NCBI RefSeq assembly: GCF_002532045.1
Contig: NZ_NWTG01000013.1
Coordinates: 140,718 to 204,717, forward strand
Direction of reading: 5' to 3'
DNA from: Bradyrhizobium sp. C9
Lineage (GTDB): Bacteria; Pseudomonadota; Alphaproteobacteria; Rhizobiales; Xanthobacteraceae
Length of the DNA stretch: 64,000 bases
Shown here: one piece after another, positions 36,074-45,124 of the stretch
How the letters are laid out: each line of letters opens with the position of its first letter
Position numbering within the stretch: the stretch's first letter is position 1
Made by a program: the position numbers and the translations under genes
Notes under the pieces: generated by a model
Database searches by the model: none
Seen by the model: only the letters and a program-made list of their open reading frames with translations
What the model was told of the DNA's origin: nothing

Positions 36074-36099
36074 GTCGTCCTGGCTTTCGCCAGGACGAC
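36074..36099. repeat. Perfect 11-bp hairpin repeat
   Basis: GTCGTCCTGGC (36074-36084) and GCCAGGACGAC (36089-36099) form a perfect stem around TTTC. It lies between glgX and a TPR gene. Hairpins with this core recur in Bradyrhizobium intergenic regions, so it is likely a dispersed palindromic unit. Confidence 0.6.
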
Positions 36100-36131
36100 A
36101 GGGGCTACATCAGCCGCCTTCAAATATAGCG

Positions 36132-37493
36132 CTAGTTGCCCGTCAGCATTGCAAACCGCCGGCGGTCGATCCGTTCGCGCGCCGATTGTCCTGCCGCAGC
36201 GCAAAGATCGGGCGCATAGAGCTGGCAGCTTCCGCGTTCTGCGATCACCTTGTCGATCATGCCCAGCAGCTGCGCGGGCGCGATGTCGGGAGGCGCGGCA
36301 ATGCGGCCGGTGACGACGTGCTTTTCCATCGTCGCGTGCTCAGCGTGATCGAGATCGGGGTTACGCCAACAATTTGCGCACATGATCTTGACGCTCTCCG
36401 AGTGCGAATAGATCACGACGTCCCCGTCCAGCTCTCCGCTGATGTCGGCCAACTGCCGTGGCGTCTCCTGCGTGCCTGCGAAAGCGAAGAACTGATAGTT
36501 CCGGCGCAGCAGCGTTGCCAGATGCGGGAAGACCGGGATCTGCTCATCACCGTAGGTGTGATGCGTGATCGGCGCGCCGTCCATGAGGATGACATCGCCA
36601 TAATCGACGCCGACATCGCCGTACAGCACGCTGCGGATAATGCCATGGCACGGAGACAACCGCTCGATCCAGACGGTCTCCTCTTCGCCAGGGTCATCAC
36701 GATCTGCCGTCCGCTCAGCGAGCGGAAGCGCGGCAAGCCTCACCTTGCAAGCCGGGTATCCGCCCTCCGGCAACCTGAAGCGTCCAGGCTCGATTTTCTG
36801 CTCCATGCGCTTCCACACGTCCAACGCCGTCGCCGCGTCCCTTGCGCCCGTGGCGCAGATGCCGAGGTTCCATTCGGTGCTGTCGACGGCCTCCTGAGAC
36901 AAGCTTGCAGCGGCGCGGTTTGCCACCACGCCTTCTGCGAACCTGCCGCGCGTCTTGTAGAACAGCCCCAGATTGTAGTGATGTGCGCTCCTCTGCGGAT
37001 CGATTTCGATCAGTCTCCGAAGGCTGTCCTCGGCGATCGCATCGTGCTGGCGCGCCATCATTCGCGCCGCGGTGGCGAGCCCGCGCAGGACCTGCTCCTG
37101 CTCAGGCTGCCCCTCGTAGCGCGCGGTCAGACGGTCCAGCCTTGTGACCATCGTCTGGAATACCGGGTGCTCCGGCGGCGGCGCATTCAGATCGTCGATG
37201 TCGCGGACGGCTTCGAGGCACATGCCGAGCCGCGAGAGGATAGCTATGTCGTCATCGTGGGCGTCGGCGATCTCTGCAAGAATGTCGGCCGCCGCTTCCC
37301 TCGTGAGGCTTCGTTCGTCGACAATCCATAACAACGCCATCGCCGCCTCAGGCTGGTGGCGTTGGGCCTTTCGGAGCGGTTGGATCTTCCGCGATGCAGC
37401 CTGCTTGCGGTCCGCCTGTCCTTCTGCAACGGCATCACGCGCAATCGCGTCGATCTCGTCGAAAGAGAGAACCGCGCTGGGACCATTCGACAT
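36132..37493 (-). CDS. TPR-containing hypothetical protein
   Basis: A 453-residue soluble protein. The middle (about 120-240) shows TPR-like repeats (RSAHHYNLGLFYKTRGRFAEGV, STEWNLGICATGARDAATAL). The C-terminal 200 residues contain an unassigned domain with DVGVDYGDVILMDGAPI and several Cys (MCANCW, CQLYAPDLC) that could bind metal. ATG 37493 has GGAG 9 bases upstream. No family was recognised. It stands alone between repeat-bearing gaps. Confidence 0.65.
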   Translation of the reverse strand: MSNGPSAVLSFDEIDAIARDAVAEGQADRKQAASRKIQPLRKAQRHQPEAAMALLWIVDERSLTREAAADILAEIADAHDDDIAILSRLGMCLEAVRDIDDLNAPPPEHPVFQTMVTRLDRLTARYEGQPEQEQVLRGLATAARMMARQHDAIAEDSLRRLIEIDPQRSAHHYNLGLFYKTRGRFAEGVVANRAAASLSQEAVDSTEWNLGICATGARDAATALDVWKRMEQKIEPGRFRLPEGGYPACKVRLAALPLAERTADRDDPGEEETVWIERLSPCHGIIRSVLYGDVGVDYGDVILMDGAPITHHTYGDEQIPVFPHLATLLRRNYQFFAFAGTQETPRQLADISGELDGDVVIYSHSESVKIMCANCWRNPDLDHAEHATMEKHVVTGRIAAPPDIAPAQLLGMIDKVIAERGSCQLYAPDLCAAAGQSARERIDRRRFAMLTGN

Positions 37494-37556
37494 GATCGGC
37501 TTCTCCGTGTCGACGCTTTGGTTGAGGGGAATGGCGATGGTCTCAACGCAGCGAGA

Positions 37557-38270
37557 CTACATCAACCGCATCCCCTTCAGGCTGGTATGCCCATTCTTGC
37601 CGACGATGATGTGATCATGCACGGCGATTCCGAGCGGCTTGGCGACATCGACGATCGCCTTCGTCATCTGGATGTCGGCCTGCGACGGGGTCGGGTCGCC
37701 GGAGGGGTGATTGTGCACCAGGATCAGCGCGGTCGCGGACAATTCCAGCGCGCGCTTGATCACTTCGCGGGGGTAGACCGGGGTGTGATCGACAGTGCCG
37801 GTCTGCTGCACCTCGTCGGCGATCAGCTGGTTGCGCTTGTCGAGGAACAGCAGGCGGAACTGCTCCTTGTCGGCGAACGCCATGCCGGTGCGGCAATAGT
37901 CGATGACGTCGTTCCATGACGACAGCGCGACGCTGCGCTTGATCTCGCCCTTGGCGATCCGATCTGCGGCCGCGGCGAGCAGCTTGAGCTGGTTGATCGA
38001 GGCGTCCTTGACGCCTTCGACCTCGCGCAGCCGCGCCACCGGCGCATGCACGACCTCGGCGAAGGAGCCGAACTTCTTCAACAGCGCCTTGGCCAGGGGC
38101 TTGGTGTCGCGGCGGGGGATGGCGGCAAACAGCGCCATCTCCAGCAGCTCATAGTCGGTCAGCGCGTCCGGCCCCGCTGCGTAGAAGCGCTCGCGCAGCC
38201 GTTCGCGATGGCCGTGATAATGCGGCGTCTCACTGGTGTCGTCGTTGCTGGCGTCGGTTTTGGCGGGCAT
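37557..38270 (-). CDS. radC: RadC family JAB/JAMM protein
   Basis: A 237-residue protein with an N-terminal helix-hairpin-helix part (LTDYELLEMALFAAIPRRDTKPLAKALLKKFG region; VEGVKDASINQLK) and a C-terminal JAMM metal site HNHPSGDPTPSQAD. RadC proteins were once linked to DNA repair, but the biochemical role is not settled. I start at ATG 38270; an upstream in-frame start would add 43 residues without similarity. It is divergent from the 3-methyladenine glycosylase gene. Confidence 0.88.
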   Translation of the reverse strand: MPAKTDASNDDTSETPHYHGHRERLRERFYAAGPDALTDYELLEMALFAAIPRRDTKPLAKALLKKFGSFAEVVHAPVARLREVEGVKDASINQLKLLAAAADRIAKGEIKRSVALSSWNDVIDYCRTGMAFADKEQFRLLFLDKRNQLIADEVQQTGTVDHTPVYPREVIKRALELSATALILVHNHPSGDPTPSQADIQMTKAIVDVAKPLGIAVHDHIIVGKNGHTSLKGMRLM

Positions 38271-38389
38271 CGGCCACAACCATGCCGTGCCCGCCGCGTT
38301 TTGCAAGGGCCGATGCAACGTCCCGGTTTGCCACGACGCGAGGGGCGAATTACCGTTGCCTGCAACGAAATCGAAAAGGGGAGAGCGGC

Positions 38390-39109
38390 GTGACGTCATT
38401 CAAGGTGATCCGCTCGCGCGCCGAGAAGCGCAAGGGCGGGCCGAAGGCGCTCGAAAAACTGCTGCGGCCGCCGGCGGGTGCCAAGGCATTGGCAAAGCTC
38501 GGCGACGACCGCGTGCTGGCCGAGATGACCCGGCGCGTGTTCTGCGCGGGCTTCGCCTGGAGCGTGATCGACGCCAAATGGGAGGGCTTCGAGGCGGCTT
38601 TCCTCGGCTTCCAGCCCGCCAAGCTCGCCTTCAAGCCCGACGAATTTTGGGAGAAGCTGACGAGCGACACCAGGATCGTGCGCAACGGCGCCAAGATCAT
38701 GTCGGTGCGCGACAATGGCCGCTTCGTGCAGGAGATCGCGCGCGAGCACGGCAGCTTCGGCAAATTTCTCGCAGCCTGGCCGTCATCGGACGAGATCGGG
38801 CTGCTGGATCTGCTGGCCAAGCGCGGCAGCCGGCTCGGCGGCAACACCGGGCAGATGCTGCTGCGCTTTCTCGGCTGGGACGGCTTCGTCACCTCGCGCG
38901 ATGTCGTTGCCTGCCTGCGCGATGCCGGCCTCGACATTGCCGAGGAGGTCAAGTCGAAGCGCGATCTCGCCAAGGTGCAGGCGCAGTTCAACGCCTGGGC
39001 GGAGGAGACCGGGCTGTCCTATCTGCACCTGTCGCGGATCTGCGCGATGTCGATCGGCGAGAACCACACGCCCGAGGAGATCGAGAATCGTACGCGAAGC
39101 GATTACTGA
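38390..39109 (+). CDS. DNA-3-methyladenine glycosylase I-like protein
   Basis: A 239-residue helical protein of the Tag/HhH glycosylase superfamily, which excises alkylated bases. Recognised parts are EMTRRVFCAGFAWSVIDAKWEGF and the DNA-binding helix region with LLDLLAKRGSRLGGNTGQMLLRFLGWDGF. GTG 38390 is preceded by GGGGAGAG. Classical Tag has a zinc-binding Cys/His set that I cannot fully trace, so this is a divergent member. It shares its upstream region with radC. Confidence 0.75.
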   Translation: MTSFKVIRSRAEKRKGGPKALEKLLRPPAGAKALAKLGDDRVLAEMTRRVFCAGFAWSVIDAKWEGFEAAFLGFQPAKLAFKPDEFWEKLTSDTRIVRNGAKIMSVRDNGRFVQEIAREHGSFGKFLAAWPSSDEIGLLDLLAKRGSRLGGNTGQMLLRFLGWDGFVTSRDVVACLRDAGLDIAEEVKSKRDLAKVQAQFNAWAEETGLSYLHLSRICAMSIGENHTPEEIENRTRSDY

Positions 39110-39159
39110 TAGAGCGTGATGAAGTTAGACTGAGTAGCAACGGCGTCGGAATTGCGCCC

Positions 39160-39286
39160 CCTCTCCCGCTTGCGGGGGAGGGCTGGGGTGGGGGTGTTGC
39201 CACGAGCGAGATTCTCTCCAGGGGGAGAGCCCACACCCGGATCGCATCTATCGATGCGATCCGACCTCCCCCGCAAGCGGGAGAGG
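39160..39286. repeat. Dispersed palindromic element with 22-bp arms
   Basis: Two perfect 22-base inverted arms (39160-39181 and 39265-39286, pyrimidine-rich outside, GCTTGC core) enclose 83 bases. Inside lies a second perfect stem, GGATCGCATC (39239-39248) with GATGCGATCC (39253-39262). The element fills the gap between the glycosylase and map genes and matches a repeat type common in Bradyrhizobium intergenic DNA. Confidence 0.75.
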
Positions 39287-39297
39287 TGTAACAAGCG

Positions 39298-40122
39298 CTA
39301 CACCTGAACCCACGGCTTCTCGCCGTGGCGCTCGGACAGCGTGAAGATCTCGACGCCGTCGGCGGTGACGCCGACCGAGTGCTCGAACTGCGCCGACAGC
39401 GAGCGGTCGCGGGTCACCGCGGTCCAGCCGTCGGACAGGATCTTCACATGCGGCTTGCCGAGATTGATCATCGGCTCGATGGTGAAGAACATGCCGGGCT
39501 TCAGCGGCGCGCCCTCGCCGGGGCGGCCGATATGGATGATGTTCGGCTCGTCGTGAAACAGGCGGCCGAGGCCGTGGCCGCAGAAGTCGCGCACCACGCT
39601 CATGCCCTGCGGTTCGACGAAGCTCTGGATGGCGTGGCCGATATCGCCGGTGGTGGCGCCGGGCTTGACGGCGGCAATGCCGCGCATCATCGCCTCATAG
39701 GTCACCTCGATCAGCCGCTCGGCCTTCCGCGCGATGGCGCCGATCGCATACATGCGGCTGGAATCGCCGTACCAGCCGTCGACGATGAAGGTGACGTCGA
39801 CATTGACGATGTCGCCTTCCTTCAGCGGGCGGTCGCCCGGCATGCCGTGGCAGACCACGTGATTGATCGAGGTGCAGGTCGAGTAGCGATAGCCGCGATA
39901 CATCAGCGTCGCCGGATAGGCGCCGTGGTCGAAGGCGAACTTGCGGACGAACTCGTCGATGACCGAGGTCGGGACGCCCGGCTTGACGATGTCGGTGAGC
40001 GCGTCGAGGCATTTCGACACCAAGGCGCCTGCCTTGCGCATGCCGGCAAAGCCGCTCGGTCCGTGCAGCTTGATCTGGCCGGTTTTGCGAAGCGAGGTGT
40101 CGGTGGCGTCGATATAGCTCAT
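39298..40122 (-). CDS. map: Type I methionine aminopeptidase
   Basis: Removes the initiator Met from nascent proteins using two metal ions. The 274-residue chain shows all five metal ligands: Asp in IVNVDVTFIVDGW, Asp in YGDSSRMY, His in CGHGLGRLFH, Glu in FTIEPMIN and Glu in AQFEHSV. The substrate-binding His is in NHVVCHGMPGD. Length is typical, with a short N-terminal extension. No binding site or operon partner is evident. Confidence 0.95.
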   Translation of the reverse strand: MSYIDATDTSLRKTGQIKLHGPSGFAGMRKAGALVSKCLDALTDIVKPGVPTSVIDEFVRKFAFDHGAYPATLMYRGYRYSTCTSINHVVCHGMPGDRPLKEGDIVNVDVTFIVDGWYGDSSRMYAIGAIARKAERLIEVTYEAMMRGIAAVKPGATTGDIGHAIQSFVEPQGMSVVRDFCGHGLGRLFHDEPNIIHIGRPGEGAPLKPGMFFTIEPMINLGKPHVKILSDGWTAVTRDRSLSAQFEHSVGVTADGVEIFTLSERHGEKPWVQV

Positions 40123-40290
40123 GGGCGGGATGTTTCTGCGGGCAAGGGGCTGATTTCAGGCTCTAATTTAATGATCGGCGCGCGAGGTGCAAGCCAAGCT
40201 TGGGCATGGGGACAATGCTCAAACGGCTTGATTTTACGCTTCTATTCGGAACCGCTGCGGCCGCTTGCCCGAAAAAGCCGTGCTGAGGCG

Positions 40291-41613
40291 CTAGCTGGAG
40301 ACCTCGACCACGCTCTCGACCGGCAGCGCGCCGCCGCGGATCCGGAGTTCCCGCACCGGGTAGGGCACCTTGATACCCTGCTGTTTGAAAGCGTCCCACA
40401 GCGATAGCATGACGTCGCTCTTCACACCGTCCATGCCGTCGGGATCGGCGATCCAGAAGGTCAGCGAGAACTTCATGCCGAGCTCGGCGAATTCAGTCAG
40501 GATGCAGTTCGGCGGCTTGCCCTTGAGCGCGCGGGCGTGGGCTGTCGCGGTATTGATCGCGAGCTTGCAGACCAGCCTCGGATCGGCGTCGTAATTGGCG
40601 GCGAACGCGATCTTCACCAGCGTGTTCTTGTCGGTATAGGTCCAGTTGGTGACCTTCTGCGTCACCAGGTCCTCGTTCGGGATCAGGAACTCGCGGCCGT
40701 CGCCGGCGGCGACCGAGATGTAGCGGGTCTTCATCGCGCTGATGCGGCCCTGGCTGTCGCCGATGGTGACGAGGTCACCCGGCTTCACCGACTTGTCGAC
40801 CAGCAGGATGATGCCCGAGATGAAGTTGGCGACGATCTTCTGCAGGCCGAAACCGATGCCGACGCCGACCGCGCCGGAAAGCACCGCAAGCGCCGACAGA
40901 TTGATCCCGACCGCGCTCAAGGCAATTGCGACCGCGACCACCATCAGGCCGATGCGAATGATCTTGACCAGCAGCACCTGGATCGACGGGGTCAGATCGG
41001 TCGAGCGGGTGATCTGGCCGTCGATGAAATTGCTGGCGATATTGCTCAGCCACAGCGCCAGGATCAGCACCGCGCCGGCCTTGATCAGCAGCAGCGGGCT
41101 CAGCCGCAGACCGCCCACGATGACCGCGAACGAGTCCAGCGTATCGGCCGCCCAGTCGAGCTGGCCGATGATGCTGAGGGCGGCTACCACCCAGGCCGCG
41201 ATCGAGACCAGCTTGACGATGAAGGCGTTGTCGATCACCGAGGTCACGAGGCGGATCACCAGCCAGGCCAGCGCCAGCTTGGCGGAAACGGCGATCAAAT
41301 AGCTGCGGCTCGGCCAGGTCGCGTGCCACATCACGATGCGCGAGATCACCATCAACACTGCGAACACCGCAGTCGAGGCGCTCGATACCATCACGCGGGC
41401 AAAGTGCCGGAGCGGCAGCGGCCAGCGGCTCGCCAGCGACGACATGTTGACCCGCGCATGAATGGCGGTATCGGCGGCGTAGGCGAGGCCCGCGGCGGCG
41501 AGGATGATGCCGAACTGCAGATAGAACCAGGGCGAAGCGATCTCGGCCCCGACCGAGCGCGCGGCCATTTGGATCGATTCCAGGACGTCCTTCCAGCTCA
41601 TGTCCATCGGCAA
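40291..41613 (-). CDS. MscS-family mechanosensitive channel
   Basis: A 440-residue inner-membrane channel with about five or six membrane segments before the MscS core. The pore-lining region reads LSGAVGVGIGFGLQKIVANFISGIILLVD, followed by the beta domain (VKPGDLVTIGDSQGRISAMKTRYISV) and a C-terminal alpha/beta domain. It should open under membrane tension. The ATG is at 41613; the next gene upstream, an antiporter, is divergent, so both could respond to osmotic or ionic stress. Confidence 0.9.
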   Translation of the reverse strand: MPMDMSWKDVLESIQMAARSVGAEIASPWFYLQFGIILAAAGLAYAADTAIHARVNMSSLASRWPLPLRHFARVMVSSASTAVFAVLMVISRIVMWHATWPSRSYLIAVSAKLALAWLVIRLVTSVIDNAFIVKLVSIAAWVVAALSIIGQLDWAADTLDSFAVIVGGLRLSPLLLIKAGAVLILALWLSNIASNFIDGQITRSTDLTPSIQVLLVKIIRIGLMVVAVAIALSAVGINLSALAVLSGAVGVGIGFGLQKIVANFISGIILLVDKSVKPGDLVTIGDSQGRISAMKTRYISVAAGDGREFLIPNEDLVTQKVTNWTYTDKNTLVKIAFAANYDADPRLVCKLAINTATAHARALKGKPPNCILTEFAELGMKFSLTFWIADPDGMDGVKSDVMLSLWDAFKQQGIKVPYPVRELRIRGGALPVESVVEVSS

Positions 41614-41809
41614 AATCTCAACTTGCAGCGCGGGTCAGGCAAATGTGATTCGAAGGTGCAGCCAGAATCCCACAAAGGCGCGCACGCGACCATCGATACA
41701 CCACAGTGCGGAGGCGACCTAGGGGTGAGTAGACCGGGCACATTGCCGCTTGGGACAGAAATTGGTTGGCGTCCCGATGTCGCGACGATAAGGATGCAAT
41801 TGCAAGTAT

Positions 41810-41838
41810 TTGAGACCTCCCAAGTCCTTGAGACCTCC
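41810..41838. repeat. Short direct repeat before antiporter gene
   Basis: TTGAGACCTCC occurs at 41810-41820 and again at 41828-41838, 18 bases apart, immediately upstream of the ATG at 41847. The spacing of nearly two helical turns could suit a regulator dimer, or it is a small duplication. It lies in the 5' leader, so it might also affect translation. Confidence 0.4.
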
Positions 41839-41846
41839 AAAGGCGC

Positions 41847-43640
41847 ATGGCATCCCTCGACTCCGTCAGTATAGCGATCCTGCTCGGTGCCGTGCTGGTG
41901 ATGGCCGGCATCCTGTCCAGCCTGCTGGCGCTGCGGTTCGGCGCCCCCTTGCTGCTGGTGTTCTTGCTGGTCGGCATGCTGGCGGGCGATTCCGGCCCCG
42001 GCCGGCTGCAATTCGACGACGTCCGCACCACCTATCTGGTCGGCTCGGTGGCGCTGGCGCTGATCCTGTTCGACGGCGGACTGAAGACGCGGTTTGCAAG
42101 CATCCGCACGGTGCTGGCGCCCTCGATGATGCTGGCGACCGCCGGCGTGCTGCTGACCGCGCTGATCACGGCGCCGGTCGCCCGCTATGTGCTCGACCTC
42201 AACTGGACCGAGTCGCTTCTGGTCGGTGCCGTCGTGGCCTCGACCGACGCTGCGGCGGTGTTCCTGCTGGTGCACACCCAGGGCCTGCGCCTGCGCCCGC
42301 GCGTCGGCGCGACGCTGGAGGCGGAGTCCGGCACCAACGACCCGTTCGCGATCTTCCTCACCTTGATGCTGGTCGAGTTCATCTCGATCGGCCAGAGCTC
42401 GGCCTCGCATATCGCGATGGAGTTCATCCAGGAAGCCGTGCTCGGCGCCATCATCGGGGTGATCGGCGGCCGGCTGGTGGTGATCGCGCTGAATCGCGTC
42501 GCGCTGCCGCAGGGCCTGCATGCGCCGTTCGTCACGACCGCGGCGCTGGTGATCTTCGGCGGCTCCCAGATCGTGCATGCCTCGGGATTCCTCGCGGTCT
42601 ATCTCGCCGGTATCATCATCGGCAACCGGCCGACCCGCGCGCATAATTCGGTGGTGACGTTCCTCGACGCTGCAACCTGGCTGGCACAGATCGTGATGTT
42701 CGTGCTGCTCGGCCTGCTGGTGTCGCCGCATCGGCTGCTCTCCAGCGCCGGCGGCGCGGTGCTGGTGGCGTTCGCGCTGATGCTGGTGGCGCGGCCGCTG
42801 GCGGTCTTGATCTGTCTCGCGCCGTTCAAGTTCAACTGGCGGGAAAAGGTCTTCATCGCCTGGACCGGCTTGCGCGGCGCGGTCGCGATCTTCCTCGCTT
42901 CGATCCCGATGCTGGTCGGCCTGTCGAAGGCCTACCTCTATTTCGACGTCGCCTTCGTCGTCGTCATCATCTCGCTGCTGCTACAGGGCTGGACGCTGGG
43001 GCCGGCGGCGCGGCGGCTGCACGTCGCGCTGCCGCGCGCCGAACGCGGCCCGCGCCGCGTCGAACTGGATCTGCCCGGCCAGCTCGAGCAGCAGCTGGTC
43101 GGCTATCCGGTGCGGCCGAAGAGCCTGTATTTCCGCCGCGGCCTGATCCCGTCCTGGTCGAAGCCGACGCTGGTGATCCGCGACGAGCGGATCCTGACGC
43201 CGGTCGAGGCCGATCCGGTCGCGCCCGGCGACTACATCTATCTGCTGGCGCCGCCGGAGCGCGCCGAGGCGCTCGACCGCTTCTTCGTCGACATGGCGCC
43301 GTCGAGCGCGCCCGATCCGCATCTGCTCGGCGACTTCATGGTGTCCGGCGAGCATACGCTCGGCGAGCTCGCCGAGATCTACGGCGTCAAGGTCGACGAG
43401 CACCAGGCCAAGCTGACGTTGGCGGATTTCTTCGACGTCAATCTCGACCGCGCGCCGAAGGAAGGTGCCGAGCTCGCGCTCGACGAGATCGTGCTGGTGG
43501 CGCGCAGCATCAGCGGCGGCCGCGTCAATGTCGTCGGTCTGCGCCTGCCGGAGGAAGAGGAGGAGGTCGCACCGCGGACGCGGATGCAGGCCGTCCGGCG
43601 CAAGCTTGCCGATATCTGGGCGTCGGTCGCCGGCGTCTAA
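41847..43640 (+). CDS. K+/H+ antiporter, CPA1 family (NhaP2/CvrA-like)
   Basis: A 597-residue exchanger. The first 400 residues form about 12 membrane segments of the Na+/H+ exchanger family, with the ion-site motif SGTNDPFAIFL and GLRGAVAIFLA. A TrkA_C (RCK-C) domain follows at about 415-480 (TPVEADPVAPGDYIYLLAP), and a C-terminal CorC/HlyC-type domain at about 490-575. This three-part layout matches NhaP2/CvrA antiporters that expel K+ and aid osmotic balance. A direct repeat lies just before its start. Confidence 0.9.
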   Translation: MASLDSVSIAILLGAVLVMAGILSSLLALRFGAPLLLVFLLVGMLAGDSGPGRLQFDDVRTTYLVGSVALALILFDGGLKTRFASIRTVLAPSMMLATAGVLLTALITAPVARYVLDLNWTESLLVGAVVASTDAAAVFLLVHTQGLRLRPRVGATLEAESGTNDPFAIFLTLMLVEFISIGQSSASHIAMEFIQEAVLGAIIGVIGGRLVVIALNRVALPQGLHAPFVTTAALVIFGGSQIVHASGFLAVYLAGIIIGNRPTRAHNSVVTFLDAATWLAQIVMFVLLGLLVSPHRLLSSAGGAVLVAFALMLVARPLAVLICLAPFKFNWREKVFIAWTGLRGAVAIFLASIPMLVGLSKAYLYFDVAFVVVIISLLLQGWTLGPAARRLHVALPRAERGPRRVELDLPGQLEQQLVGYPVRPKSLYFRRGLIPSWSKPTLVIRDERILTPVEADPVAPGDYIYLLAPPERAEALDRFFVDMAPSSAPDPHLLGDFMVSGEHTLGELAEIYGVKVDEHQAKLTLADFFDVNLDRAPKEGAELALDEIVLVARSISGGRVNVVGLRLPEEEEEVAPRTRMQAVRRKLADIWASVAGV

Positions 43641-43642
43641 GG

Positions 43643-43825
43643 CATGATCCGGAAAAGTGCGAAGCGGTTTTCCCTCGCGACAAACGCGGAACGCGTTTGC
43701 GCGGAGATGATGCTCAGACAAGGAGCTAAAGCGTGATGACGATTCAACCTAATCTCATCGCGCTTTAGCGCGTTTTCGAGCGAAGTGGATGCCGGTTCGC
43801 GTGAAGAAAACGCGTCAGGATAAGA
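43643..43825. repeat. Two adjacent Bradyrhizobium-type intergenic palindromes
   Basis: The first unit begins GCATGATCCGGAAAAGTG with AAGCGGTTTTCCC pairing against it. The second contains TAAAGCGTGATGA (43727-43739) pairing with TCATCGCGCTTTA (43755-43767) with one mismatch, and ends near AAAACGCGTCAGGATAAG. I know these sequences as very abundant dispersed repeats in Bradyrhizobium and relatives. They separate the antiporter gene from the convergent gene at 43835. Confidence 0.75.
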
Positions 43826-43834
43826 CCGGCGCCG

Positions 43835-45031
43835 TCACTGCTTGCGCAGGAAGCTCGAATCCGGGGCGAACTTCTTGATCATGTCGGACAGGCCGTCGTC
43901 GGCCGGCGGGCCCTTGGATGCAGCGTCCGGCTTGGGCTCGTCCTTGAGCTTCTGGCCGGAAATCTCGGCCAGCGCTGCGAGCAGCGTCTCGTCGAGATGA
44001 TCGGCGGGTGTCTTTGCAGGCGGTGTCTTTGCGGGCGGCGTATTGGCGGGCAGACTGGGGGCAGGCGGGCTGGGCGCGACGGCGCGGATCTCAGGCTCGC
44101 GCTCCAGCGGCGGCGTTGGCTCTGGCTTGAACGTGTCCGCCCGCCTGGCGGCGGCCTCGCTGACCGCGGCGATCAACGATGCTTCGAGGTCGGAGGGCGT
44201 CTCGGTCGGCATCGGCGGCGGCTCGGCGGGCTTGGTGTCCCGGGAGGGGCGACCGAACAGCGGTTCGCGCTGGCTCGCCGTCGACGGCCGGCTATCGGCG
44301 GCCTTTGCCGGGTCCTTGCTCGGCCCCTTGGCAGGCTTGAAGAGACCCGCGCGTTCGGCGGCGATCCTGGCGGAAGCCTCCTCGACCGTGCTGAGCAGGG
44401 AGGCTTCCAGCGCATCGGCGGGATTGCTCGGCGCAGTCGCTGGCTTGGCGCCAGGGGCGGCCACCTGCTTTGGCTCCGGCCGGGGCGGCGGTGGCCGCGA
44501 TGCTTCGACCGGTGTGGGCGGTGGGGCCGGCTGGCCGTCGCGGGCGCGCGCGATGATGCCGTCGACGATCGCGCCGAGGCGGCCCTTGTCGGGGGCGGCG
44601 AGATAGCTGGCCGCGAGTTCATCGACATATTGCGGGCCATAATCGGCCAGCACCTCGGCGAGCTGGGCGAGATCGGGATCGCTCTCGACCAGCCGGCGCC
44701 AGGTCTGCCGGTCGTAGGGCGCGTCCGCCTTCCTGTCGGGCCAGGCCACCCGGCGCGGCTGGCGCTGCGGTCCGGTGTTCTCGCCAGCGTCTTGGCCGGC
44801 TTCCTGGCCGTTGATGGGGTCGAGGGTCGGCGGCTGCAGCCCGGCGCTGAGGCGCGGTGGGGTAAATCCCCGAGCCCCGGCCGACACGGCATCATCAGGG
44901 CGTCGGCGGCGCTCGGCGACCTGCAGCGAGATCAGGCCGATGCCCATCAGCAGGAAGCCCAGCGCGGCCCACGAAATCGTGGCGCACAACAGCCCGCCGA
45001 TCAGCAGCAATACCCAGCCAGTCAGTCGCAA
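43835..45031 (-). CDS. Proline-rich membrane protein
   Basis: A 398-residue protein. Two N-terminal hydrophobic helices (WVLLLIGGLLCATISWAAL, GFLLMGIGLISL) are followed by a conserved-looking soluble segment (RQTWRRLVESDPDLAQLAEVLADYGPQYVDELAASYL) and a long Pro/Ala/Lys-rich, probably disordered tail with repeated short helices of the form LEASLLxxVEEA. I use TTG 45031, which has GGAAAGG 6 bases upstream; ATG 45085 would add 18 residues before the first helix. Function is unknown. It follows modC but its link to molybdate transport is unlikely. Confidence 0.6.
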   Translation of the reverse strand: MRLTGWVLLLIGGLLCATISWAALGFLLMGIGLISLQVAERRRRPDDAVSAGARGFTPPRLSAGLQPPTLDPINGQEAGQDAGENTGPQRQPRRVAWPDRKADAPYDRQTWRRLVESDPDLAQLAEVLADYGPQYVDELAASYLAAPDKGRLGAIVDGIIARARDGQPAPPPTPVEASRPPPPRPEPKQVAAPGAKPATAPSNPADALEASLLSTVEEASARIAAERAGLFKPAKGPSKDPAKAADSRPSTASQREPLFGRPSRDTKPAEPPPMPTETPSDLEASLIAAVSEAAARRADTFKPEPTPPLEREPEIRAVAPSPPAPSLPANTPPAKTPPAKTPADHLDETLLAALAEISGQKLKDEPKPDAASKGPPADDGLSDMIKKFAPDSSFLRKQ

Positions 45032-45124
45032 AGCGCACCTTTCCCCATGCCCGATCGGATGTCCCGATCCGGGCCTAGCAGACAAGATGGGCTATCTTAT
45101 GCCGACTTTCGGAAAAACGGCCAG

